DNA of 64,000 nt from an uncultured Collinsella sp. GTDB lineage: Bacteria > Actinomycetota > Coriobacteriia > Coriobacteriales > Coriobacteriaceae. The translations under genes and the position numbers were made by a program. The stretch covers positions 124,001 through 188,000 of the forward strand of contig CABUSV010000001.1 of assembly GCA_902494345.1 (NCBI GenBank), given 5' to 3'. Position 1 is the stretch's first letter. Each line of letters begins with the position of its first letter. Below the pieces are notes generated by a model that ran no database searches, was not told where the DNA came from, and worked only from the letters and a program-made list of their open reading frames with translations. Below, in pieces: positions 25,638 through 33,785 of this stretch.

Positions 25638-26027
25638 ATGGCCCTGCGTGAATCCGGAGAAGACTATCTCGAATCGATCTACGTTCTGTCGCAACGTCAG
25701 GGCATCGTGCGCTCGATTGATGTTGCAGAGTACCTTGGCGTAACTAAGGCAAGCGTTTCAAAAGCTATGGCGACGTTGGAGAACAACGGCTACGTCGAAA
25801 TGGGCAAGCGAGATGTTCATCTGACGGAGCGTGGTCTGGAGGTCGCTCGTCAAATGTGGGAGCGTCACTGCTTTTTCGTGGGGCTGCTGGAGGATGCGGG
25901 TGTTTCGGCTGAGGTCGCGTCGCAAGAGGGCTGCCACATGGAGCACTGCCTGAGCGAGGAGAGCTTTGAGAAGCTAAGATCGATGCTGGGGCGGGACGGT
26001 GCTTCGGCGCCAACAATGACCGACTAG
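25638..26027 (+). CDS. DtxR/MntR-family metal-dependent regulator
   Basis: A 129-residue winged-helix regulator. The N-terminus ESGEDYLESIY has the Asp and Glu that MntR uses for metal, followed by the helix-turn-helix (VAEYLGVTKASVSKAMATL) and wing. The second metal half-site is visible in RHCFF near 76 and EGCHMEHCL near 98. The protein lacks the SH3-like domain of DtxR/IdeR, which favours the MntR type. AAAGG before the ATG at 25638 supports the start. Two upstream inverted repeats are the likely operator. Confidence 0.87.
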   Translation: MALRESGEDYLESIYVLSQRQGIVRSIDVAEYLGVTKASVSKAMATLENNGYVEMGKRDVHLTERGLEVARQMWERHCFFVGLLEDAGVSAEVASQEGCHMEHCLSEESFEKLRSMLGRDGASAPTMTD

Positions 26028-26171
26028 CACTCCCGCAGCGGCGCGCCTCCCGCGCCGGAACGGTGCGGGACAGCGACCGAGACGAGTGGTCCCACCAACT
26101 AAGTCCAACTCAGACAAGGAACCCCACCAGCAAGCGATGCCCAAGAACCGCCAGCTGTGTCAACGCAGGTC

Positions 26172-26285
26172 GGGGCCGGGCTTGGTTTTGAAAACATTCC
26201 GCGAGACCCGTCTTTCCGTTGCTCCGCAGGAGCAGGAAAGACGGGCCTCATGCGCGAGGACGTTTTCAAAACCAAGCCCGGTCCC
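26172..26285. repeat. 114-bp two-tier stem-loop between convergent genes
   Basis: Outer arms at 26172-26195 and 26262-26285 pair over about 24 bp (GGGCTTGGTTTTGAAAAC on the left) with one mismatch. An inner stem pairs GCCCGTCTTTCC-like arms (26206-26217 with 26234-26246) and ends in GCTCC-GCA-GGAGC. It lies between the DtxR-type gene and the ATPase gene, which face each other. No T tract follows, so it is not a simple terminator. The rest of 26028-26305 has no gene. Confidence 0.65.
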
Positions 26286-26305
26286 GGCCGGACAGCCCAC
26301 GAACG

Positions 26306-28258
26306 CTACAGGTTCTTGACACCCATCGCGCGCATGGCGTTCAGGATGGCGATGATCGCCACGCCTACGTCGCCGAACACGGCAAGCCACATGTTGGCGA
26401 TGCCCAGTGCCGCAAGCACCAGAATCAGCAACTTAATACCCAGCGCAAAGATGATGTTCTGCCAGACAATCGCCATGGTCTTTCGTGCCACGCGGATCGC
26501 GCGGGAAATGTTGGACGGCTTGTCGTCCATGAGCACAACGTCGGCGGCCTCAATCGCGGCGTCGGAACCCATAGCGCCCATGGCAATGCCAACGTCCGCG
26601 CGGGTGAGCACGGGCGCATCGTTGATGCCGTCGCCGACAAAGGCGAGCTTGCCCTTGCCCGATTCGGCTGCCAGCAATGCCTCGACGCGCTCGACCTTGT
26701 CGCCCGGCAGCAGCTGCGCGTGGAGCTCGTCGAGCCCCAGCTGCTTGGCCACCGCAGCAGCCACTTCCTCGCGGTCGCCCGTGAGCATGACGGTGCGCTT
26801 GACGCCGGCGGCGTGCAGGTCGCGGATCGTCTGCTCGGCATCGGCCTTAACGGTGTCTGCAATCACGATGTGGCCGGCGTACACGCCGTCAACGAGCACG
26901 TGGAGGATTGTGCCGACAACCTCGCAATTGGGAGCGTCGATACCGGCCGCAGCAAGCATCTTGGCATTGCCAACGACGACGTGCTTGCCGTCGATGGTTG
27001 CCGTCACGCCATGGCCCGCGTCGTTGGTGGAGTCGCTTACGCGCTTGGGGTCGACCTCGCCATGGTAGGCGGCGCGCACGGACTGCGCGATGGGGTGATC
27101 GGAGAACGACTCCGCAAGGGCTGCGACCTCGAGCAACGACTGCTCGGTATAGCCAGACTCGGGGTGCACCGCCACGACCGAAAACGTGCCGTTGGTGAGC
27201 GTGCCGGTCTTGTCAAAGACGACGGTGTCCACGTCGGCGAGCGTTTCGAGGTAGTTAGAACCCTTGATGAGAACGCCTAGTTTGGATGCGCCGCCGATGC
27301 CGCCAAAGAAGCTGAGCGGCACGCTGATCACGAGCGCGCACGGGCAGCTGACGACCAGGAAGGTCAGGCCGCGCAGGATCCAGTCGGACCAGGCGCCGGT
27401 GACCAAGCCGCCGCCAAGCGCGAGCACCGCGGCAGCGCCGGTGACGGCGGGCGTGTAGACGCGGGCGAAGCGCGTGATGAAGTTCTCGGTGCGCGCCTTC
27501 TTTTCGCTGGCGTTTTCTACGAGCTCCAGGACGCGCGCGACGGTGGACTCGCCAAATGGCTTGGTGGTGCGCACGTGGATGAGACCCGTCATGTTGATGC
27601 AGCCGCTGATGATGTCGTCGCCGGACTTGGCGGGGCGGGGAACTGACTCGCCCGTGAGTGCGGCGGTGTCGAGCTGGGTTTCGCCTTCGACGATGACGCC
27701 GTCGATAGGCACGCGCTCACCGGGCTTGACCACGATCACGGTGCCGACGGCGATGTCATCGGGGAAGACCTGCTCGAGTGTGCCGTCGGGCTGCTCGACG
27801 TTAGCGTAGTCGGGCGCGATGTCCATCATGGCACTGATCGACTTGCGGCTCTTGCCCACGGCGTACGCCTGAAACAGCTCGCCGACCTGGTAGAACAGCA
27901 TGACGGCGGCGCCTTCGGCCATGTGCGGGTCGGTATCGGGGAAGAGCACCATGGCAAACGCGCCGATGGTCGCGACGGCCATGAGGAAGCTCTCGTCGAA
28001 GGCCTTGCCGCGGCGGATGTTATTGAATGCCTTTTGCAGTACGTCGTAGCCGGCAATCAAAAACGGCACGAGGAACAGCACAAAGCTGGCGTAGATGTCG
28101 CCCGGGGTGCCGAATGCGGCAGTGAGGGTGCCGAGCTCATCGAGGGCGTACACCACGGCAAAAATGCCCAGCGCTACCAGGATGCGGTTGCGCTTATGCT
28201 CGAGTGATTCTTTTTTCTTGCGCTTCTTCTTTTTCTTTTTGGGGTCGGCGGTGGCCAT
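26306..28258 (-). CDS. P1B-type heavy-metal-exporting ATPase (Zn2+/Cd2+/Co2+-like)
   Basis: A 650-residue P-type ATPase that would export a divalent heavy metal. The first 25 residues are strongly basic (MATADPKKKKKKRKKK), and no metal-binding HMA domain precedes the membrane part. The TM metal site SCPCAL lies near 304, phosphorylation motif DKTGTLTNGT near 349, and hinge motif GDGINDAP near 546. CPC with the downstream pattern suits the Zn/Cd class. GGAGG before the ATG at 28258 fixes the start. It is the last gene of a regulator-HMA-ATPase operon and has its own operator at 28285-28298. Confidence 0.93.
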   Translation of the reverse strand: MATADPKKKKKKRKKKESLEHKRNRILVALGIFAVVYALDELGTLTAAFGTPGDIYASFVLFLVPFLIAGYDVLQKAFNNIRRGKAFDESFLMAVATIGAFAMVLFPDTDPHMAEGAAVMLFYQVGELFQAYAVGKSRKSISAMMDIAPDYANVEQPDGTLEQVFPDDIAVGTVIVVKPGERVPIDGVIVEGETQLDTAALTGESVPRPAKSGDDIISGCINMTGLIHVRTTKPFGESTVARVLELVENASEKKARTENFITRFARVYTPAVTGAAAVLALGGGLVTGAWSDWILRGLTFLVVSCPCALVISVPLSFFGGIGGASKLGVLIKGSNYLETLADVDTVVFDKTGTLTNGTFSVVAVHPESGYTEQSLLEVAALAESFSDHPIAQSVRAAYHGEVDPKRVSDSTNDAGHGVTATIDGKHVVVGNAKMLAAAGIDAPNCEVVGTILHVLVDGVYAGHIVIADTVKADAEQTIRDLHAAGVKRTVMLTGDREEVAAAVAKQLGLDELHAQLLPGDKVERVEALLAAESGKGKLAFVGDGINDAPVLTRADVGIAMGAMGSDAAIEAADVVLMDDKPSNISRAIRVARKTMAIVWQNIIFALGIKLLILVLAALGIANMWLAVFGDVGVAIIAILNAMRAMGVKNL

Positions 28259-28284
28259 GACTCGTATCCTCCCATTTGAATGAA

Positions 28285-28298
28285 TGAACACTCGTTCA
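28285..28298. promoter_or_regulatory. Secondary CadC/SmtB-type operator upstream of the ATPase
   Basis: TGAACACTCGTTCA is a perfect 5-4-5 inverted repeat, the usual ArsR/SmtB half-site arrangement, 27 bp before the ATPase start. It resembles the half sites of the palindrome at 29019-29075, so the ATPase may have an internal regulated promoter. Confidence 0.6.
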
Positions 28299-28358
28299 TA
28301 TAATTTCGCGAGCAAAGGCCGCGGCAAGCGCGGCCTTGCAGGTTGGCGTAAACCTGGG

Positions 28359-28577
28359 CTAGAGAATGATCTCGCAGTCCGGCTCGGCGTCGGCCGTAAA
28401 CTCAACAACGCGGTTGAGCACCTCGTCGAACTCAGCATCATCGGCCTCGAGCGTCAGCTTCTGGGTCATAAAGTTGACGGACACGGATTTGACGCCCTCG
28501 AGCTTGGCCAGCTCGTCCTGAAGCTCGCGCGCACAGTTGGCGCAATCGATCTCATCGAGCTTGTACTGCTTTTTCAT
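28359..28577 (-). CDS. Standalone HMA-domain metal-binding protein
   Basis: A 72-residue protein consisting of one heavy-metal-associated domain with the site DCANCARE near residue 11. It could hand metal to the ATPase downstream, which lacks its own N-terminal HMA domain. The C-terminal half (EADDAEFDEVLNRVVEF) completes the ferredoxin-like fold. AAAGGA precedes the ATG at 28577. It sits between the ArsR-type regulator and the ATPase on the same strand. Confidence 0.9.
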   Translation of the reverse strand: MKKQYKLDEIDCANCARELQDELAKLEGVKSVSVNFMTQKLTLEADDAEFDEVLNRVVEFTADAEPDCEIIL

Positions 28578-28639
28578 GGTGGGTTCCTTTCCCGTTTTTG
28601 CGGCTTGGGTGCAGGCCGCGCTGGTACCGTGGTTGGTTG

Positions 28640-29005
28640 CTATTCGCAGATATGGCTCATGCCCTGGTTGAGCATGGTGTAGACGTGGTCGTCGGCGAGC
28701 GAGTATAGGATATTGCGCCCGTCGCGCCGGAATTTAACCAGGTGCGACTGCTTGAGTGTGCGCAGCTGGTGCGACACCGCGGACTGCGAGGTTTCGGTCG
28801 CTTCGGCGATGTCTGCCACGCAGAGCTCGCGGCCCATGAGGGCGTAAAGGATCTTGATGCGCGTGGTGTCGCTGAAGACCTTGAACAGGTCGGCGAGGTC
28901 GTAGAGAAGCTCCTCGTCGGGAAGGTCCTCGGGCGAGCAGGTGGTCGGGATCGCGGGTTCGGTGGCCTCGATGTCGAGTTTCGTTTCATCAACGCGGATG
29001 CTCAT
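28640..29005 (-). CDS. ArsR/SmtB-family metal-sensing repressor, CadC-like
   Basis: A 121-residue winged-helix repressor. DLADLFKVFSDTTRIKILYA near 38-57 is the ArsR signature, followed by ELCVADIAEATETSQSAVSH (recognition helix) and FRRDGRNILYSL (wing). The cysteine in ELCVAD, an N-terminal cysteine (TTCSPE) and a C-terminal MSHICE could form a CadC-like metal site. AAAGGA precedes the ATG at 29005. The large palindrome just upstream is its operator. Confidence 0.93.
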   Translation of the reverse strand: MSIRVDETKLDIEATEPAIPTTCSPEDLPDEELLYDLADLFKVFSDTTRIKILYALMGRELCVADIAEATETSQSAVSHQLRTLKQSHLVKFRRDGRNILYSLADDHVYTMLNQGMSHICE

Positions 29006-29018
29006 TGCAATATCCTTT

Positions 29019-29075
29019 CATATGAACATGCGCTCATATAATTTACTTTCGATTATATGAGTGCATGTTCATATG
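29019..29075. promoter_or_regulatory. Large CadC/SmtB-type operator
   Basis: Two 24-bp arms, 29019-29042 and 29052-29075, are reverse complements at 23 of 24 positions. Each contains TATGAACATG and TCATATAAT, the TGAnC half sites of ArsR/SmtB operators. It lies 14 bp upstream of the regulator start. Confidence 0.8.
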
Positions 29076-29161
29076 TCAATGACGTTCAGGTAATTCGTTG
29101 TACAAAATGATGGGGAATAGTGGACGAGATCCCGGACTGAGCGTTTTTTGATAGTCGATGC

Positions 29162-29415
29162 CAAGGTGGGTACCCTCGTGCCGTGCAAAAAATGGAGTAT
29201 TCTGCAACTATAGGGGTCCGCTAATTTATTGCAGGTCATATAATGCAGTTCAAGAGTTATCTTAGGGTGTTAATCCGATGAGTTCTTCCTCAAATGTTGC
29301 CTAACGCTCTCACGCAAGAGTGATTTCGCTTCACATTTGGATCCACTCGAGGGTGATAGACACCCGACCCTGCTGAATACTCGCAATTTTGCACGTCGCT
29401 AGGGTACCCACCTTG
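29162..29415. mobile_element. 254-bp element with 45-bp imperfect inverted ends (MITE-like)
   Basis: Left end 29162-29206 and right end 29371-29415 are inverted. They share a perfect 15-bp tip (CAAGGTGGGTACCCT), GTGCAAAA and GAGTATTC-N-GCA, with short non-matching spacers at the same offsets. The 164-bp interior is A/T-rich and has no gene. Together with flanks it fills 29076-29424. The matching block spacing suggests transposon ends; a target duplication is not obvious. Confidence 0.5.
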
Positions 29416-29424
29416 TTAGCCGGC

Positions 29425-30615
29425 CTAGTCTCCGGCCCCGAAGACCCTGCCCTCGGGCGCGAGGCTGCTTGTTTGGGCAAATGATGGGCTGTCGGATTCG
29501 ACAGTCTGCATGTCATCGATTGCCGGAACTTCATTAATTGTCGGGTCATCCAGCGTGATGCCTTCGAGCGTTGCTTTTTCGAGGTCGATTCGTTGACGCT
29601 CTTCGGAATCCTGGCGAAGCTGCTTCTGAATTCGCTTTTTCTCTTCTATAAACCTTCTGAGCACAAACTGTCTCAGGTCCTCTTGCATGATTTGAAAGTC
29701 TTTTGGCAGACGCGAGGGGCGTACGCCCTCTTTCCGCTGGATTGCTTCCATGACCCTAACAAAAGAGCTGGCATGCATAAAGGAATAACGGCTGACGGTG
29801 ATGATTCCGTACCCCATGGACGCAAGTGCATTCTTGCGCTCCTCATCGATGGCGCGGTCTTCTTCCGCGTCATGATAAAAACCGTTGTATTCAATGTCTG
29901 TGCGAGATTTCTTTAGATACGCATCCATAAAGAACTTTTTGCGTCTCGTGAGATTCTTTGCGGCAGTGGTGACCTGCACCTCGTAATCGGTCTCAATTCC
30001 CTTAATACCAAGCCCTCCTTCGCTTTTGGGCAGCGTTAACATCATGACAAAGGCTGTTTCCATAGGAGACCGGCATCCGTCGCGCACACATTGGATCGCC
30101 TTTCGGGCAAGGGCCAGACCGTCGCATCTGGTAATGGAATTAAAGAACTGCTTTAACCTCTCGGTCGAGGTGAGCGCGAAACGCTCGGTATAGGAGGTGG
30201 AAGAGTCGGTTCCAAGGGAATAAGCGCCGCACAGTTCAAAGTAGTACTCCACTAGTTCGCGAAAAGAAAGATAGGTGGCGGCCTGAAGTGCGCAAAGCTC
30301 AACGCCAACAATGAAGATGCCATCTTTGAGCTCTATAAAGCGTGAGTTCGAGAATCGTTTTGAAGAAACGTGGCATTGACAGTTCATTGCATAGCGCGCA
30401 TTCCTGCGATCAAACACCATCACCTCGAGGGAATCATTTGTGTCGAGGGAAACATCATGTTTGGTGAGCCATTCTGCGGCTGCGTCAAGGAACGTTCCGG
30501 TGGGACATGATCCGTAAATCGCGGCAGGGCTACAGGACTCGATGCCTTTCGCAGACACCGAATGCGCGGCCTGGTAGACCGCTTTTGCAGTGGTATGTGA
30601 CAATACGATACTCAT
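29425..30615 (-). CDS. Vsr/DUF559-like endonuclease-fold protein, function unknown
   Basis: A 396-residue protein I do not recognise by name. Residues 170-285 resemble the restriction-endonuclease fold of DUF559/Vsr proteins: PMETAFVMML, an acidic DIEYNGFYHD near 240, then DEERKNALASMGYGIITVSR, the usual order of that fold. The C-terminal 100 residues are charged and probably helical. The start lies at an AT-rich GATATATATC-ATG with no ribosome-binding site, and the base composition is lower in G+C than its neighbours, suggesting transfer. It abuts the MITE-like element. Confidence 0.55.
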   Translation of the reverse strand: MSIVLSHTTAKAVYQAAHSVSAKGIESCSPAAIYGSCPTGTFLDAAAEWLTKHDVSLDTNDSLEVMVFDRRNARYAMNCQCHVSSKRFSNSRFIELKDGIFIVGVELCALQAATYLSFRELVEYYFELCGAYSLGTDSSTSYTERFALTSTERLKQFFNSITRCDGLALARKAIQCVRDGCRSPMETAFVMMLTLPKSEGGLGIKGIETDYEVQVTTAAKNLTRRKKFFMDAYLKKSRTDIEYNGFYHDAEEDRAIDEERKNALASMGYGIITVSRYSFMHASSFVRVMEAIQRKEGVRPSRLPKDFQIMQEDLRQFVLRRFIEEKKRIQKQLRQDSEERQRIDLEKATLEGITLDDPTINEVPAIDDMQTVESDSPSFAQTSSLAPEGRVFGAGD

Positions 30616-30966
30616 GATATATATCGTGTCAGCTAATGCCGTGTTGACGGCGCTGAGTGGAAAAGCCGTTTTAGAGGTCTAACCAAATGCTGTCCAAAAG
30701 CTTGACGCAATTATGAGTTGGTATGCCCTAAATAAAAGTTTTCGCAGCTTAGCTATAGCATATAAATACTCAATTGCCGCACATTTGATATCGACGCATC
30801 ACCATCCGACAACGAATTACGTGTCGGGAATTGGCCGAAATCGTTCGCAATGAGTGTTCAGAATTTGTGATGGCAAATCTATCTGTGGAACGTAGGGCGG
30901 CCCCACTGCGGGGTTTCCCGCTGCGAGACCGCTCGTGATCTACGCCGGGGTTTGTCGCAGGCGTTT
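30616..30966. other. Gene-free AT-rich stretch
   Basis: About 350 bp without a supported gene. The left two thirds are A/T-rich and look like the promoter side of the Vsr-like gene. The right end, after the exonuclease stop, has GCGGG-GTTTC-CCGC, a weak hairpin without a T tract. Confidence 0.4.
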
Positions 30967-31935
30967 CTACTTGGCGAATAGGTTCTTGAGGTTGAACTCG
31001 GCTTGGACGGTGCGGAGCATGAGGTCGGTGTCGTCCAGGCCCAGATGCTGCTCGTTGGCGTCGGCGGCGAGGGTTCCACGGCGGCGCGCCCAGTTCTCGA
31101 GCGCGGCGGGGGCGGATTCGCGGGGGAGCGAGCGGACGTCGGCATCCAGGCTGCGGCAGATCTGGCGCGAGTCGATGACGATGATCTTGCCGGCGCGGCG
31201 TGCCTCGGCGTAACCGTCCAGATGAATTTTGAACCAGCTGTCCTCGAACGCGGCGTTATGCGCCATGTACGGGTACTTCTTCATAAGCTTGAGCAGCTGC
31301 TTCTGCAGTTCCTTGTTCTCGCGGAACGGCTTTTTGCCGTCGATGTCGTCCCAGGTGATATGGTGGATATTCGACAACGGCACATCCTCGCCGCGGTAGA
31401 TGTCGGGCAGGCCGCAGTAATGCGCCTCGGCGTCATGCGGCACGGCGTCGCTGGTGAGGTCCATGATTTCCCAGCCCACGTTGATGATGTAGCCGCGCTC
31501 GGGCGCGCGACCGGTGGTCTCGATGTCGATGCCCAGCACCGTGCCTTGGATGGGCTTGCGAGCGTAGGCGACGCCGAGCGCGTCGCGGTCGCCGCGGATC
31601 TCGCGCATAACGGACGCGGCGGTGCGCTTTTGCATCTTGCCGATGGCGGCGCAGGTGTCGGCATCGGACAGGCCGCGCGAAAGCGTCGCGGGCGTCACGT
31701 TGCGCAGGCGTGCCTCGCCAATCTGGTCGCACAGGTCGCGGTTGCGGTCAGCCAGGTCGCGCACGGTGGCAAAGTCGAAGCTGGGGTCGCCCTCGGCGGT
31801 AAAGTACTCGGTCTCGAGCACCTTGAGGGCCTCTTCGCCCTTCTGGCGCTCGGACTCCATGGCGCCGTGATCGCCATAGATAAACATGGGAATAAACGGC
31901 TGGCGCTCGTATTCGAGTGCTTGTGAAACGTTCAT
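30967..31935 (-). CDS. DEDDh-type 3'-5' exonuclease domain protein
   Basis: A 322-residue protein whose C-terminal two thirds is a DnaQ/RNase T-like exonuclease. ExoI motif GIDIETTG lies near residue 134 (Asp and Glu for metal), AHNAAFEDSW near 228 (ExoII), and HLGLDDTDLM near 300 (ExoIII, His and Asp). Residues 1-125 form a helical domain of unknown role. AAGGAG 6-7 nt upstream supports the ATG at 31935. It is divergent from the metal permease and shares its promoter region. Confidence 0.85.
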   Translation of the reverse strand: MNVSQALEYERQPFIPMFIYGDHGAMESERQKGEEALKVLETEYFTAEGDPSFDFATVRDLADRNRDLCDQIGEARLRNVTPATLSRGLSDADTCAAIGKMQKRTAASVMREIRGDRDALGVAYARKPIQGTVLGIDIETTGRAPERGYIINVGWEIMDLTSDAVPHDAEAHYCGLPDIYRGEDVPLSNIHHITWDDIDGKKPFRENKELQKQLLKLMKKYPYMAHNAAFEDSWFKIHLDGYAEARRAGKIIVIDSRQICRSLDADVRSLPRESAPAALENWARRRGTLAADANEQHLGLDDTDLMLRTVQAEFNLKNLFAK

Positions 31936-32005
31936 ATAACTTCTCCTTGGATGGGCCGCGTCGTGCGGCTCGGGTTCATTGAGATGTGGCGAGATGATAG
32001 TTTAC

Positions 32006-32078
32006 CATGGGCAACTATTGGCATCGCGCCTAGGACAACTACAATACCCTAGTTGACCGCTAGGACTTTTACAATGCT
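32006..32078 (+). promoter_or_regulatory. Promoter and operator region of the putative Mn exporter
   Basis: CATGGGCAACTATTG (32006-32020) matches the site before the DtxR/MntR-type gene at 14 of 15 bases. GGACAACTA (32033-32041) and TAGTTGACC (32050-32058) form an inverted repeat of the same core. TTGGCA (32018-32023) and TACAAT (32040-32045), 16 bp apart, fit a sigma-70 promoter covered by these sites. CTAGGACTTTTACAATGC begins at 32060. Confidence 0.5.
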
Positions 32079-32107
32079 GCCGAAAGACACGAAAGGTTCC
32101 ATCCGTC

Positions 32108-33196
32108 ATGGATTTGCTGATTGATATTCTGCTCGACGCCGGCAAGGACACGCTCTCGCTTGTGCCGTTTTTGTTGGTGACGTATCTGGCCCTCGAGACC
32201 TTGGAGCACGTCGCGGGCGACCGCGTTAACGGGGCCATCAAGCGCGCCGGCGCCGCAGGTCCCGTGGTTGGCTCGTTGCTGGGTATGGTGCCGCAGTGCG
32301 GCTTTTCGGCCATGGCGGCAACGCTGTACGCCGGTCGTGTCGTGACCTTGGGCACGTTGGTGGCGGTGTTCCTTTCGACCTCCGATGAGATGCTGCCGCT
32401 GTTGCTCGCCGAGCAGGTGCCCGTGCAGACCATGGCGATGCTTTTGGCTTCGAAGGCACTGATCGCGCTGGTCATGGGCTTTATCGTGGACGCCGCCATT
32501 CGCGGCCTGCGTCGTAACGCTCGCGCGCATGCGGCGATTCGCCGTACCGTGCTGGGAACCGCGGCCAACCCGGCCCACGTGAACTGCGCGCACGACGACC
32601 ACACTGGCGGTGACATCATCGACGAGGTGGCCGAGGCGGGCGTGAGCGCCGATCACATCCATGAGCTGTGCGAGCGCGACCATTGCGGTTGCGATGAAGA
32701 CGAGGACGAGCACGAACACGGACATGGCCACGATCACGGTCATGAGGACGAGCATGAACACCATGATGGCCACGGTCACTCCCGCTCTCACGAGGGCGCG
32801 CCCCTCCTGTCGATTATTCGCAGCGCCATCTCGCACACCGTGCAGGTATCGGTATTCATTTTTCTGGTGACGCTGATTCTGGTCGCCGTGCTCGAGACCT
32901 TCGGCGAGTCCGCGATCGAGCAGTTCCTGCGTGGCAACGAGACGCTCGCCGTCCTGGGTTCGGCGCTTGTCGGCCTGATTCCCAACTGCTCGGCCAGCGT
33001 CGTCATCACACAACTGTACCTGGAAGGCGCGCTGCAGCTGGCCCCGATGCTCGCCGGCACGCTCATCTCTGCTGGTGTGGGCTACCTGGTGCTGTTCCGC
33101 ACCAACCGCAGCGCCCGCGAAAACGTCCTGTTCCTGATCATGATGTACGTCATCGGTGCCGGCTGGGGCCTCATCCTATCCGCCGTTGGCCTTTAA
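32108..33196 (+). CDS. Putative manganese/metal exporter, ArsP_2-like permease (PF11449 type)
   Basis: A 362-residue membrane protein made of two repeated halves. Each has a cysteine-containing hydrophobic motif: GMVPQCGFSAMAATLYAGR near 58 and GLIPNCSASVVITQLYLEGA near 293. A long His/Asp/Glu-rich loop near 195-235 (HEHGHGHDHGHEDEHEHHDG) between them should bind divalent metal. Related proteins are described as arsenic efflux or putative manganese transporters. The upstream sequence shares an operator-like motif with the DtxR/MntR-type gene, which favours a manganese role. GAAAGG lies 11 nt before the ATG. Confidence 0.8.
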   Translation: MDLLIDILLDAGKDTLSLVPFLLVTYLALETLEHVAGDRVNGAIKRAGAAGPVVGSLLGMVPQCGFSAMAATLYAGRVVTLGTLVAVFLSTSDEMLPLLLAEQVPVQTMAMLLASKALIALVMGFIVDAAIRGLRRNARAHAAIRRTVLGTAANPAHVNCAHDDHTGGDIIDEVAEAGVSADHIHELCERDHCGCDEDEDEHEHGHGHDHGHEDEHEHHDGHGHSRSHEGAPLLSIIRSAISHTVQVSVFIFLVTLILVAVLETFGESAIEQFLRGNETLAVLGSALVGLIPNCSASVVITQLYLEGALQLAPMLAGTLISAGVGYLVLFRTNRSARENVLFLIMMYVIGAGWGLILSAVGL

Positions 33197-33255
33197 GTAG
33201 ATTATTGGGACATGTCTTACGATCTACCCCTGTGACCAGGGCATTCCCCGCTGCC

Positions 33256-33298
33256 AAAACAAAAAGGTAGATTTTTAGGCACGTCCCAAAAATCTACC
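33256..33298 (-). terminator. Intrinsic terminator of the YaiI-HdeD pair
   Basis: GGTAGATTTTT (33266-33276) pairs with AAAAATCTACC (33288-33298); on the minus strand TTTTTGTTTT follows at 33265-33256. A smaller stem GTAGAT/ATCTAC lies at 33197-33227, directly after the exporter stop. The loops carry similar GGGACATGTC and GGGACGTGCC sequences. Confidence 0.75.
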
Positions 33299-33302
33299 TT
33301 GG

Positions 33303-33785
33303 TTAGCGCAGCAGCTCGGTGAGGTTTCGCTTAAAACGAGCGCGGTCTTCGCTGGTAAATGCCGCCGGTCCGCGAGTGCGTCCGCCGGCGCGGCGCACCT
33401 TCTTTTCCTCGTGGCGAATAAACAGTTGCATGTCGATGGTCGCCTTGTCGTAGACGCGCCCGCGCACACCGATTGCGGCGGCATCGCGGCCGAGCACCAT
33501 GCTCGCCAAGCCAATGTCCTGCGTCACGACTACGTCGCCCGCCTGCAGGCGTTCGACAATGGCAAAGTCGGCGCTGTCGGCGCCCACGCTCACATCGAGC
33601 GTCGTGACCCAAAAGCCGCGTCGCGCGTGCTCGGCATCACGCGGGTCGTCGCGGCGAATGTGCCGTTCCAGGTTTTGCGTGCTGTTGCCGGCGATAACAA
33701 CGGCGACGCCCGCCCGCCGCGCGCAATCAATCGACTCGCGCGTGACCGGGCAGGCGTCGGCATCAATAAAGAGCGTTCGCGGCAT
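33303..33785 (-). CDS. YaiI/YqxD family protein (DUF188, UPF0178)
   Basis: A 160-residue cytoplasmic protein with the family N-terminus FIDADACPV and the PIN-like acidic pair in DVVVTQDIGLA near 80. NSTQNLERHIRRDDP near 40 and RGRVYDKATIDMQL near 105 are also conserved. Members have a PIN-like fold, but no reaction is established. The ATG is at 33785; HdeD ends just upstream, so they are probably transcribed together. Confidence 0.9.
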   Translation of the reverse strand: MPRTLFIDADACPVTRESIDCARRAGVAVVIAGNSTQNLERHIRRDDPRDAEHARRGFWVTTLDVSVGADSADFAIVERLQAGDVVVTQDIGLASMVLGRDAAAIGVRGRVYDKATIDMQLFIRHEEKKVRRAGGRTRGPAAFTSEDRARFKRNLTELLR

